From positions 4,747,501 through 4,811,500 of the forward strand of contig NC_132975.1 in the NCBI RefSeq assembly GCF_047496725.1: a DNA stretch of 64,000 nt, written 5' to 3'. The stretch is from Anoplolepis gracilipes. Its lineage: Eukaryota; Arthropoda; Insecta; Hymenoptera; Formicidae. Below the pieces are notes generated by a model. It was not told the origin of the DNA, made no database searches, and worked only from the letters and a program-made list of their open reading frames with translations. Below, piece by piece: positions 37,130-47,242 of this stretch. Every line of letters begins with the position of its first letter. Position 1 is the first letter of the stretch. The position numbers and the translations under genes were made by a program.

Positions 37130-37201
37130 CGTTACTCTGTTATTTCAATTTATGAAACTAAATTTCTAAATTGTAATAATTGAATAAATAAGAATAATTT
37201 A
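36168..37201. repeat. 1.03-kb palindrome: MITE, TA tracts and unique flanks all mirrored
   Basis: The outer 70 bp (36,168-36,237 and 37,131-37,200) are exact reverse complements of ordinary sequence. Next come (TA)n tracts on each side, then a palindromic MITE (about 36,298-37,065) starting AGGGTGTCCCAGACTTACCG. MITE arms of about 360 bp differ at roughly one to two dozen sites; the central loop is about 38 bp around 36,683. The ~62-codon frames found in both arms are the same sequence mirrored and are not genes. Confidence 0.93.
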
Positions 37202-37206
37202 TATAT

Positions 37207-37211
37207 CTATA

Positions 37212-37268
<57 letters not shown>

Positions 37269-37281
37269 AATGTACATTCTG

Positions 37282-37334
<53 letters not shown>
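37207..37334. repeat. TA microsatellite
   Basis: (TA)n with a short interruption near 37,262-37,280 (TGTACATTCTG). Tyr/Ile frames are artefacts. Confidence 0.95.
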
Positions 37335-37338
<4 letters not shown>

Positions 37339-37953
37339 TGTACAAAAAGTACCGGGACGGTACAATATCTCGAAGGAATGGGGTATTAAAAAAAAATATT
37401 TCAGACAAAAGTTGTATAGTTTCGAGAGGGTCATAAAATACTATTGGTTTGATCTTGGGTAGTCATTTGAAGGTCACGTGAAGGTCACCTTTAATTTCTT
37501 AAATGGAACTTACTGTTTTCGATTTTTTTTTAAAGAAACAACCGTATATTTTCTTTATGATTATTATTATGTGCTAAAAAGTAGTAAAATATAAGATAAT
37601 CGAAAAATTAACATTTTACGAGATATTCATATTTGATGTCAAAATATCGGAACTTTCAAGCCTCATAACTCGAAAAATACTTAATGAAAAAATATTTTAT
37701 TATAGTGTTTTGGAAAGATCTCCAGGTAATCTACAAGAATATGTAATAAAAAATAGTAAGTTCCATTTAAGAAATTAAAAGTGACCTTTACATGACCTTC
37801 AAATGACTATCCAAGGTCAATCGAATGGTATTCTTACCATTAATACATCTTATGGCTCTCTCGAAACCATACAACTTTTGCCTAAAACATTTTTTCTAAT
37901 ACGCCTTTCCTTCGAGATATTGTACCGTCCCGGTACTTTTTGTACACTCTGTA
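37335..37953. mobile_element. TIR element with acagtgtacaaaaagtaccg ends
   Basis: The left end ACAGTGTACAAAAAGTACCG then GGACGGTACAATATCTCG is mirrored at 37,953. Both arms carry the shared core: TTGTATAGTTTCGAGAGGG on the left, CTCTCGAAACCATACAAC on the right, and AGGTCACGTGAAGGTCACC (37,471-37,489) with a diverged mirror at 37,785-37,803. It is a palindromic relative of the GTATGGAAACCC family. Non-coding. Confidence 0.88.
37471..37487 (+). promoter_or_regulatory. AGGTCA direct repeat with 5-bp spacing around an E-box
   Basis: AGGTCA-CGTGA-AGGTCA. AGGTCA is the nuclear-receptor half-site, and CACGTG across the spacer is an E-box. The arrangement recurs in the MITE at 38,845-38,861 (spacer CGCGA) and, weakened, at 46,777. 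Sequence is seen; regulatory function is inference. Confidence 0.35.
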
Positions 37954-38691
37954 TATATGTATATATGTATATATACAAATACAATAATCGCAAACGCAAA
38001 ACTGCATAACTTCAATAACACAAAATGTTTTATGTTTCCTAACAAAAGTATACAAGATTTAATGCAGTTAAAAAAACTTTTCAATAATTAACTATCTTTT
38101 CTTATGACTCTAGTTGAATATGGTTATTTTTATTTGAAGATAAAATCATTGGGTTAAGCTTAAAGCGTAAGAAAATCCGGATTATCATACTGCCGTTGGC
38201 GACAGATTACGAAGTAACATCATCGACGAGCGCGGCAGATGGAATGATAATCGATTTTATGCGGGCATAAGTTATTTCGGGAGATAGTAAGAGGATCGGT
38301 CGCACGTATTTGCATAATCCGTCAAAAGGCAAGAGTCCGAACTGGAGGAAGGTTGGATGGAAGGTCGTAGGCCGATAAAACAATATCGTCCGCTCCACAT
38401 CTTTAATAATACCAAGCAAAAGTTGGACGGTCAGTTAGATTTAAGCCTCGTGAATTAATGTTAATGTGCAATTTTGATGGAGATTCGCACCGTTCAATGC
38501 ACACAGTCATGTGGTGTAGATCGCGATACCGCGCGAAAAACAGACATTACTGTGAGATTAATACATGCACGTCAAACAGGTTTCAACTGGATATTAATTA
38601 TCCCACTCCGGCACCAATACGTGAGCTATACGTATTGTACGCAATCATATTCCGCAAGCGATCCTGCAGTGCATCTAACAAATACATACAT
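37954..38691. other. Unassigned, partly GC-balanced DNA
   Basis: Positions 38,180-38,680 are GC-balanced and host-like. Frames of 70-80 codons at 38,207-38,713 overlap on both strands and have no recognised domain. Confidence 0.35.
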
Positions 38692-39134
38692 ACAGGGTGA
38701 GGAAAAAGTATAACCCGTGAGATAAAGTAGAAACCCTGAAAAATTTTGAAAAATATAAGTTAACAGATAAATGTGACAAAAGTTGTATGGTTTCGAGAGG
38801 GATATAAGGTAGTGTTATTGATTTAATCTTGAATAGTCGCTTGAAGGTCACGCGAAGGTCACTTTCAATTTCTTAAATGGACCACCCTATTTTTAATTGC
38901 ATATTCTTGTAACTTACCTCGAGAGCTTTCTAAAACACTATAATAAAACTCTTTTTAGTTAAGAATTTCCTATTTTAAAGTTAATCATGATACTTCTTAA
39001 TATAAAACATGAAATAAATGAAAAAAATGAATAGATCTTGGCCAGATCTTTTCTCAATCTTGCCTTAGATTCTTTTTCTAAAACTTATATTTTTCAAGAT
39101 TTTTCAGGGTTCGATACTTCTTTCTCACTCTGTA
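38692..39134 (+). mobile_element. MITE of the GTATGGAAACCC family, copy E
   Basis: Left end ACAGGGTGAGGAAAAAGTAT, with a short extra AACCCGTGAGATAAAGT before GAAACCCTGAAAAATTTTG; right end TACTTCTTTCTCACTCTGTA. Core blocks TTGTATGGTTTCGAGAGGG, AGGTCACGCGAAGGTCAC and TCGAGAGCTTTCTAAAAC, same orientation as copy C. Confidence 0.85.
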
Positions 39135-40649
39135 TATCATTGTTGCGTCAATGTTGCACAATCGATCGTCGAAAAACTGATTAACGCAGCCGATATATAG
39201 TTTATCTAACTCGTTATTTAATCAAAAGTATCACATCTGGAAATAGGTATGATTTGAGAGGAAAACAAAAGATTCCGTATTGTTCGTAGCAATGAGTGAT
39301 GTCAGAATGATTTATTGATTGTGAAACAGTAGTGGGTAAGACACGTGTCACGCGAAGTAAGGCGGACTTGTAGTACTAGATTGAAGTTTGCGATCCTTCG
39401 AAGCATATACATACCATGCGTTTCGACACGTAACACTTAGGTAAACGAGATATATAGCCAACAAGATGCATATGTTGCTGCTGGGAATACGCACGCTACG
39501 AAAGCCATATACATTCATATATACGATGGTAAATTCCCGATGTGCGAGCATATGATGTAAAGCATATACTTATACATATATGCTTATGTAGTATGGTAGA
39601 TCTATATACTTGTTGCAATGAATGCATCTACGTGACGTTGCGAATAATTGACGAGCTTTTAGAGAACTAATTTTCATTTCGGATGATTGACACGTACGTT
39701 TTCATTCGAGTTAACAATGAGTTTCTTTTGCATAAATCTTTTTTGCTTTATGCTAATCGCACACTTTTTAATTTATACTCTATATGTGTATAATATTTAT
39801 AATGGCATCAAATTATTTGTTAGAAAATATTATTAGAAGAGTATTAAAGTATATACAAATTATTTTTATAGAGTGACTGATAGCGTACTGACTGTTCATA
39901 TATAATTTTCTTAGATAGATTTTTTTAGATATATAGCCTATATATATTTAGATATATAGCTAAAATATTTACATGATAATCTGTTATTAAGTTTGATTAA
40001 ATTTTGACTTGACTGGAACCAATTCGATTTATTTTAATCCTTACATAATCGTATCGGATAATGATCACCCGTTAATGAGTTATTGGAGTCATTTCATGAA
40101 TAAGGCCGCGCCTTTGTTTTGAAATATTTCATCATAGTACGAAGATTAATGAGCACGACAAAGTAAAAACAAAGTGATAACAAAATTAAAAATTGTGCAA
40201 AAGTTTCATTATGTCAGTTTCAAAATGTTGACGCAATGTTGCTTTATTATTATTATTATATTAATGAAAATATGCCAAAATATTTTTTTTCTTTTAAGCA
40301 CGCATGTTGAAATATAGATTAAATTGATATTTTTTATTAAAATAATACATGTATCTATATGATAATGCAAATTATAAATAACAAATGATAAAATTGATAT
40401 TAATTAAATATAAGAAGACTGAAGCGATTGTATTATTCAAGAATTTTGACTTATGCGAAGGCGCATTATGTTTTAAATATGTGACTTGTTTAAAATGTAC
40501 AACTTGGACTGGCAATTAACATAATTTATGGACGCTTGAAAAAACTTGATTTACTACTTTTATTTCATACGTAAACATTTTAACCTCGACAAATCTAATT
40601 TAATTAATATTGAAATTAACAACGATAATATGTAAAAAGTATATATTAT
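39135..40649. other. 1.5 kb with no recognised element
   Basis: 39,135-39,730 is GC-balanced and host-like; the rest is AT-rich. No coding exon could be supported. Confidence 0.4.
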
Positions 40650-41199
40650 ACAAATAGGATATTTTAAAAAATTAAAATTCAGCATTTATGTAGTAGATAG
40701 TACACACTAATACTGAATAAAAGAGTCTTATTGTTAATAAACATAGGTTGAAAACTCGGTTTAGAGATATCAATAATTTTATGTATTATTGTATTTACTA
40801 TCATGACTGATTTATGGGTTTTTACGTATTTCGTGTTTATGAATCGCGTTCTGAATGTTCGCATTCAGATTTTACACATACTTTAGAAATATTTCACCAA
40901 TAAAATCGTTTAATTGTAAAATGCTTATAATGCAGTTTTTAATCGCTGCTTATATGATGACAGCTGAACGATTTTACTGGTGAAATCTTTCTAAAGTATG
41001 CATGGAATCTGAATGAGGACATTCAGAATGCGGTTTATAAACACTAAGAACACGGTCTGTAAACATTGAACGCGTAGAAGTCAATATTAGTAAGATAGTA
41101 ATATACAAAATTGTTTCTCGACTTATGACTTTTTTACTTATTGTTAGTATTGTGTGTATTATTTACCACATGAATGGTTTTTTTTAAACATCTTGTATA
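40650..41199. mobile_element. AT-rich TIR element, copy 2 (pair with 6,690-7,277)
   Basis: Ends ACAAATAGGATATTTTAAAA and, from the right, ACAAGATGTTTAAAAAAAAC, followed in both arms by an ATTCA(G)CAT-like block. The inner halves pair around 40,930 (ATACTTTAGAAATATTTCAC versus GTGAAATCTTTCTAAAGTAT). It lacks the nested MITE seen in copy 1, confirming that the MITE arrived later. Confidence 0.78.
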
Positions 41200-41674
41200 T
41201 ATAATATATTATATACTTGAAATAATAAAATTATTATAAAAAATAAATCTATATTTGTATAGATAGGAAATGAATAGAAGTGAGTAGGGGCATATAATTT
41301 TAACTGATTGCAAAATTATATCTATATTTGAAACGTATGCAAATCGAGTCACAATTTGTATGCTGCGAAAATGAATCAACATTTGCAATGGATTGCATCG
41401 GAATTACCAATGTAGCTTGTTCCCCATTTGTAATTCCTCTTTAATTACCTTGTATTTTATCACATGTTTTAAAATATATATATATATTTTTTTTTTAACG
41501 TTCGCTATAAATATATAAAGAAGCAATTGTATACAGGGTACGGCGCTAGAATTCAGACAAAAAAAGTTTTTTCGACAAAGAGATATATTAAATCCAATAT
41601 GAAACATAAAACAAAAATATGATACAAAATAATGCTTTTATATACATATTGGTGGTGGATTCTTTATGAACTCC

Positions 41675-42174
41675 TTTTATTCAATATAACCCCTTTGTAC
41701 CGTTATTACCCTCTCGATTCGGTCCCCAAAACGCTCGCACGCGGCCTTTAAATGCGCGCGGTCTATGTCCACAAACGCTGCTTCAATAGCGGTCGGGAAG
41801 GAAGCTATATTAGAATGTTTCGACTCATTAGTAAATCCAATTCAATAACGCCTAATACATAATAATTGGCTCTCGGATAACGTCGTGTTCTTTTGGTCCA
41901 AGGGGTTCAAGTCGGGGCTATTAGAAGGCCAGAAGTCCTTTTGCACCAAATGTCTGGTGTGAACGGGTGCATTGTCTTGTTGTGTACTTCTTGAGCGATC
42001 TGACGCACAATTCTTATGCTCACCTTCCAAGTGTATGCTAATTTTCCAAGAGATCCCCGGTCCTTCGAAATCAGCTCTTGAATTCTGTTTATCCGACGTT
42101 TTTGTACTTCTCTGCCGCTTATGTATCTTTCTTGCTGGGGTGGCGAATTCTTCTTCAGACTTTTCTGAAATCAT
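41675..42174 (-). pseudogene. Tc1/mariner transposase, internally deleted
   Basis: A minus-strand frame opens at 42,174. It starts with a Lys/Arg-rich segment (KIHKRQRSTKTSD) like the N-terminal DNA-binding part of mariner-type transposases. It then jumps to QQDNAPVHT and DFWPSNSPDLNPLD, the second and third catalytic aspartate blocks of the DDE/D fold. Only about 20 residues separate those two aspartates where the family needs about 34 or more, and the first catalytic block is absent. The frame ends at 41,842. A shifted frame to about 41,690 encodes the usual C-terminus (AACERFGDRIERVITVQRGY). It cannot make an active transposase. Confidence 0.85.
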
Positions 42175-42549
42175 ATAAACAATAAATAATAAAGTCAGTG
42201 CTCTCTTAAATATAAACTATGAAATAGGTTCAAAACGACAAAAGAGAGCAAAAATTAAGTCGTGTTAGACAAGTTAGGTGTTAATTAAACATTCATATAA
42301 TAATTAAAATGAATTAAGGTGTATTATAAATAGTATCAAAAATGTTAATAAATATTACATATGTCGCACCCTTCAATAATAAATTACTAATAGAGGTATT
42401 GTATATCGCACTATCATAACGCAAAACCATCAACGATATCGAAATTACAATTGTTAAGAGAATCTTTATATCACATTTTCATAACTCAATCGAAGATATT
42501 TAACCGACAAATGTTACAAGATATTACAAGATATTACAAATCAATTATA

Positions 42550-42612
42550 TAATTATTAGGAAGCGTACGTTTCGAGCTCAATCTTTGAGTCTTCTTCAGC
42601 GCAACTAATTAA
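42550..42612 (-). ncRNA. Hammerhead-ribozyme-like motif of the Penelope-like element
   Basis: On the minus strand: CTGAAGA (consensus CUGANGA), a stem-loop AGACTC-AAAGATT-GAGCT, then CGAAAC (GAAA box), then GTACGC. AC-GTAC-G gives a two-base-pair stem III, as in the minimal hammerheads known from Penelope-like elements. AATTA upstream and TAATT downstream could pair as stem I. The base before the cleavage site is C where U is expected, so it is probably inactive. It lies 3' of the coding part, where the terminal repeat should be. Confidence 0.55.
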
Positions 42613-43078
42613 AAATACAATTATAAAAATTTTTTTAGAACGCGAATATTTAATAATGTATTATGAGTATAAATGTAAAACGTCATTGTCATAGTTGTTA
42701 GGACCAACTCTGACAGATGTTTATTGAAGTAACAGACGATCATAATCAACAATGAAAGAAATCACTGACCTGATAATATTGTGTGTGAATATCAATGTTC
42801 GTTGATATCTGTAACAGTGGGTGATGTTTTAAATATAATTAATTAGATTATGTAATGATCACTGTTCAATAACTATTATGAAGCTCACTCACTCTTTAAC
42901 AATATTAGTGGCGGTTGGTAACAAATTGTTGACTCGTATACTGTGGAGTTCACTCGCAAAATGTCAAGGTATACTCCAAGTTTCATGTTTATATGTAATG
43001 TTTTCCCACCACTAAATTTTAGGAAGAGAACTAACAATATTGTGATAGACACCTGGTAAATTTTCCGTATCAATTTAG

Positions 43079-44475
43079 ACCTTTCTTTTGTCTTTTGATA
43101 AATAGCATCTCAGAGATTAGCTTTTTAGTATAATATGGAGCTTTATCAAGTATTTTGACATTATCTCAGTCAAAATCATGGTCAAGCTCCCGCCTATGAT
43201 TAGTAATTACAGAATTTGTGTTAGTATTGTGGTGTATATGTCTTTTATGTTCTGTGATTTTAGTTTTTAACTTTCGGGATGTTTGACCAACATATGAGTC
43301 CTCACATTGGTTGCAATTAATTTTGTATACAACATTCGTTTTTAATTCCTTTGGGATGGTGTCTTTGTGAATTCTAATTATTTTATTTAGTTTGTTTATG
43401 CTATAATGTGCGAGTTTCATTCTTGATTTTTTAGTTATGCCCGTAAATTTTTCTGTTATTCCCTGTATATATGGAATCGTGAAATAAACTGGTTTCACAT
43501 TATTTTGTGTGTCACTAGTAAGAATCTTATTGTTAATAATAGAACTTAAACGTGACTGGATGACATCAAAAATTAGTTTTAATGGATAATTATTGTTTAA
43601 CAGGATTCTGATGATCAAATCGAAATTTTTGTTGTGATATTTGGGATTTGAAAGAAAGACTGCTCTGTCTACTAAACCAATGATTATACCCTTTTTTTTG
43701 GTGGAGTGGGTGGTGTGAGAAGTAGTTTAGGTATCTTCCTGAATATGTGGGTTTGTGGTACCAGTCAAATATTAAAATATTATTTACCGTCATGATTGAT
43801 AAGTTTAAGAAATTAATTCTATTATCCTTCTCTATTTCAATAGTAAATTGTAGTCTGTCATGTTGTGAATTGAAAATATTCAGTGTATAATCTATAGAGT
43901 TAGAGGGTACAGTCATGATTATATCATCTATGAATCTAAAATAAAACGGGAGATTAAAATATAAAGTGTTCAGAGCTTTCATCTCTAAATCTTGCATAAC
44001 TATGTCAGCTATAATGGGTGATAATGGTGAGCCCATGGGAGTTCCAAATGTTTGTCTATATATAACTTTATTGAATGTAAAATACGTACAGTTTAAAATC
44101 ATTCTAATCTCATTTAAAAACTCTGCTTCGGTAAAGTCACAATTATTGCTTAAAAATTGCCATCTATTTGCAATGCTGTCAAGCGCCAGATTTAAAGGAA
44201 TGTTTGTGAAAAGTGAAGTCACATCTAACGAAATAAATTTCATAACGTCATCCATGTGGGTGTTATTCAACTTATTAACAATGTCATAGCTATTTTTCAC
44301 ATAACTAGGAGGCTTTGGAAAATTATTAACCATGAGTTTATGTAAAAAAAACGGCTAACAAGTGTAGTGGGCTGTTTAAGGAAGATACTATTAGTCTGTA
44401 TGGGGTGTTTGGTTTATGGATTTTTGACAACCCATAAGCCCGTGGTAATGTGCCATCTGTGAATAATATGGATTT
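43079..44475 (-). pseudogene. Penelope-like reverse transcriptase / GIY-YIG endonuclease
   Basis: The protein would copy element RNA at a nick made by its own endonuclease. Visible motifs in order: TLPRAYGLSKIHKP (N-terminal finger motif of the family), SLDVTSLFTNIP (motif A aspartate), TFGTPMGSPLSPIIADIVM (motif B), FRFIDDIIM (motif C; the catalytic pair DD is kept, with FI for the usual YV), NFLNLSI; then VYKINCNQCEDSYVGQTSRK (GIY-YIG nuclease, here VYK...YVG) and TKITEHKRHI. Breaks: one-base shifts in T-runs near 44,345 and 43,692, and a stop in place of a Trp codon near 43,167; the tail continues to 43,079. Not functional. Confidence 0.92.
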
Positions 44476-44733
44476 TTATATGGCATTGGAGATGTATCGG
44501 CAATTCTTCCATCTGACTAATAGTTCCTTAAAGTAATTAATTTCTTCGGATACCCTTGATCAACAGTTACGACATTGTACAAAAGTATATGATTTTATAT
44601 ACTTATATAGTGCCGCCAGTTCAGCTAAAAAGAACAAACCTTACATTAGTGCCACGTAGCACATCCAGTGGAATTATAATATAGCGAAAATTTCAAATCG
44701 AATTTTATCCGGATTTTAGCGCCGCATCCTCTA

Positions 44734-46483
44734 CAATAAATTATATCAATAGCCTATATGCAAATTCAAGTCATACATCTAAGCAATAAGTATCTGAAAG
44801 AATTTTTATCTAAAGTAACACAACTCATCTGACAATATTTAGTTTCACAAAATTAATGCGGCAAAATATTAAAAATATTTAATAACATTTTTCCATGTAA
44901 CATAAACGAACGTACTAAACATCCAAATGAAATAGAGTGAAAGCTTTTTCGTTAAAAGAAATTCCGAGGGATGGTGATTCGAAGCTCGAGTGGTTTCTCC
45001 TCACGCTAATGTTAAACAGACCGCGAAGGCACATAGTTCTTCAGAATTTCGTTACCTGAACTTTGTAGAAGGGCCAGTCAGGATAATCTCCTGACGAGTT
45101 TCACGGATTGCATCAAGTAAAAAGGATTGGATGTTATGCAGCGCACGTATGTAATTCCCTTTCGATTCATCAAATACGACGAGAGAAATGTACCTCGCTC
45201 ACTTTGTTCAAAAACAATCGATGTGACGTGGGCTCTTTGTATCAAAGCCTTTGTGGGTACATTTTTTTGCTGATTCGACAAATGTAACTTAAAATTGTTC
45301 TCAACTTTATACTAAAAATGTAAGAACGTAAGCAAAAAACAAGTTTAATTTTTAACATTCAAAAACTTTTATTTTTATTACAATTTTATTAAAATTTTGG
45401 TCACAAATTTTTTTTTTTTTTTTTTTTTTTAGTTGAAAATCTTGCGATATATAGAGGGAGAGAAAAATTTAACCTGCCATTGCTGTATCTTACTGTCGCA
45501 TTGTATATTCAGTTCGCATATGAGCAGATTCATTAGCCAGCTCTGTGGAAAAAAATGCATTGCGGATTTTACCTAAAAATCTTATCATTACATTTCACAA
45601 TCAAAAATTCAGAGAATATCCTAAACTGAATGCTATCTCGATTCATGATATGATCTATTCGCCGGCTTGTTCCCTTGCATTCCCCTGTTTGTTGGTCGAT
45701 TCTATTCGATTATTCGAGTTGTCACGAATGGTAAAAACCTTTCGCATGAGCGGCAACACAGTACCAGTCCGTTTTGTCAACACTGTTGGCGTTTTTCCCA
45801 GCGATCGCGCGCGAGTGATGTGCAACGGCGAAACTAATCGTATAATTGGCGCTATGGTCTATTCGCGTTACGGATTCAAAAGAGAGGAAACTCACAGGGA
45901 GATACAAAACCGATGAGCTTCCTTTTTATATCATTTTATCACGACTGATCGTCGTTGTAAACATTGTCACAAAAAATAACGTGTTATCTTTTACAACAAA
46001 TATTACTATTATTATTTTACAATATAACCGAAAATAACGCGAGACTTTTGTAAAATGCGAAAAGACAAGGTAAAGTGTTGTAATATGAGAAAATAAATAT
46101 GAAATAAGGAGGAGAAAAAATAAGAAAAAATCTTGGAATTCTGGTTTGAATTTTTAAAAAATATTTTTATATATTTTTTGATATTCCACAGAACCATTAT
46201 AAAATTATGATTATCAAAGAGTTCATCTTTTATCTTATTGTTAGTTTCGAATGAGAAAAATAGCCAAAAAATTATGAAAATATATTTTGAGAATTTCATA
46301 GAGTTAAAATAATAACCAATACATAAAAAGGAATTTTTGTAAAAAAACTTTTTATTGTGTTTTTGCTTATATTCAAAAATATTTTTTTGTATGATATATT
46401 TCGAAACAAGGTACACAGAGATATATTACATTCACGAAATATGATCATTATTTGTTTTAACAAAATTTTTTTCACTAAAATAT
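44734..46483. other. 1.7 kb with no recognised element
   Basis: Contains a 20-base T run near 45,411 and GC-balanced stretches (44,930-45,270; 45,640-45,920). A 123-codon plus frame (45,545-45,916) covers the second stretch; it has no recognised domain or conserved motif and is not called a gene. A 134-codon minus frame at 46,012-46,416 is AT-driven (Phe/Ile/Lys/Asn rich). Confidence 0.35.
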
Positions 46484-46635
46484 ACAGGATGCCGGTAATA
46501 ATCGCCCCACTTCTCTAGTCTAATAGCTTAATAATTATTACGAAAATCGCAAAATGGTAGAGGACTTTTATGTTCAGTTTGACTTGCTCTATCAGCCCTA
46601 GAGAGGTGGGGCGATTATTACCGGACACTTTGTAT
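46484..46635. mobile_element. Short palindromic MITE, cagggtgtccggtaat family
   Basis: Left end ACAGGATGCCGGTAATAATC, right arm GTAGAGGACTTTTATGTTCA then GACTTGCTCTATCAGCCC and CCGGACACTTTGTA. The left arm is shortened by an internal deletion. The right arm is almost the same as 26,030-26,108. Confidence 0.85.
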
Positions 46636-47100
46636 ACAGGGTGACCCATTTTAACTTAGCCACTGTAATATTTCAGTAGGAAAGCATTTTCTGAGAAAAT
46701 GTTTCGAACAAAAGTTTTAGGATTTCGAGGGGGTCATAAGATGGTACCATTAGTTTGATCTTGAATTTTCATTTGAAGGTCATGTGAAGATCACGTCGAT
46801 TTTTTTAAATTGCACACTCTATATATTATTACATATTCTTGTAGCTTATCTCGAGAGCTTTCCAAAACACTATAATCAAATGTTTTACCGTGAAGTACTT
46901 TTCGAGTTATAAGGCTTCAAAGTTGCAATATTTTGACATAAAATACAAGATATCTCATAAAATATTCATTTTTTGATTATCTTACCCTAATACTTTTATG
47001 CACAGAATAATGAGACGAATCAAGTGATGTAATTAAAACACATAGTTATCTTTAAGAAAAAATCTGAATTTGCAACTAGCAGTTACACATTTTTACTTAC
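46636..47100 (+). mobile_element. Truncated relative of the GTATGGAAACCC/37-kb family
   Basis: Left end ACAGGGTGACCCATTTTAAC then the core: AACAAAAGTTTTAGGATTTC, GAGGGGGTCATAAGATGG, AGGTCATGTGAAGATCACG, CTCGAGAGCTTTCCAAAAC and CTCATAAAATATTC. No matching right end was found; another MITE arm starts near 47,115. It abuts the preceding MITE, so two elements share one boundary. Confidence 0.75.
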
Positions 47101-47114
47101 TGTATAATATCGTT

Positions 47115-47242
47115 CCCTGAGCGTTTTAAATTAATAGTTTAATAATTATTGCGCAAATCACAAAACGGTAGAGGACTTTTATGTTCAGTTTGACCTGCTC
47201 TATCTGCCCTAGAGGTGGGGCGATAATTACCGGACACCCTGT
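47115..47242 (-). mobile_element. Single MITE arm, cagggtgtccggtaat family
   Basis: Right arm only: GGTAGAGGACTTTTATGTTC then AGTTTGACCTGCTCTATCTG and ACCGGACACCCTGT. The preceding AATATCGTTCCCTGAGCG matches the odd third arm at 26,135, so that inner segment is part of the element. Confidence 0.8.

Larger units (their letters stand above)
42200..44605 (-). mobile_element. Penelope-like retroelement, 5'-truncated
   Basis: Minus-strand element with the order reverse transcriptase (about 44,460-43,620), GIY-YIG nuclease (about 43,380-43,079), then a non-coding 3' region with a hammerhead-like motif (42,550-42,612). That order is specific to Penelope-like elements. The coding start is missing: recognisable protein begins near 44,475. 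Exact boundaries with the surrounding Tc1/mariner element are uncertain by some tens of bases. Confidence 0.88.
41533..44733 (-). mobile_element. Tc1/mariner element split by a Penelope-like retroelement
   Basis: One end at 41,533 reads ACAGGGTACGGCGCTAGAAT then TCAGACAAAAAAAG; the other at 44,733 reads, from outside, GAGGATGCGGCGCTAAAATC. Both ends are also the ends of the short element at 62,782-62,997, which proves they belong together. The element carries a transposase remnant on the minus strand (41,675-42,174). About 2.4 kb between roughly 42,200 and 44,605 belongs to a Penelope-like element. Confidence 0.8.

Noticed and set aside
23089..37201. Palindromes as long-read adapter artefacts
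   Set aside because: Most arms differ at many sites and carry arm-specific indels, which one read folded back would not give. The perfect 23-kb repeat has a unique spacer but still deserves read-level checking.
45545..45916. 123-codon plus-strand frame
   Set aside because: GC-balanced and the best host-like frame in the window, but no domain, splice support or family resemblance could be shown.
46012..46416. 134-codon reverse frame, hydrophobic
   Set aside because: Extreme AT composition explains the Phe/Ile/Lys/Asn content; no motif or homologous copy.
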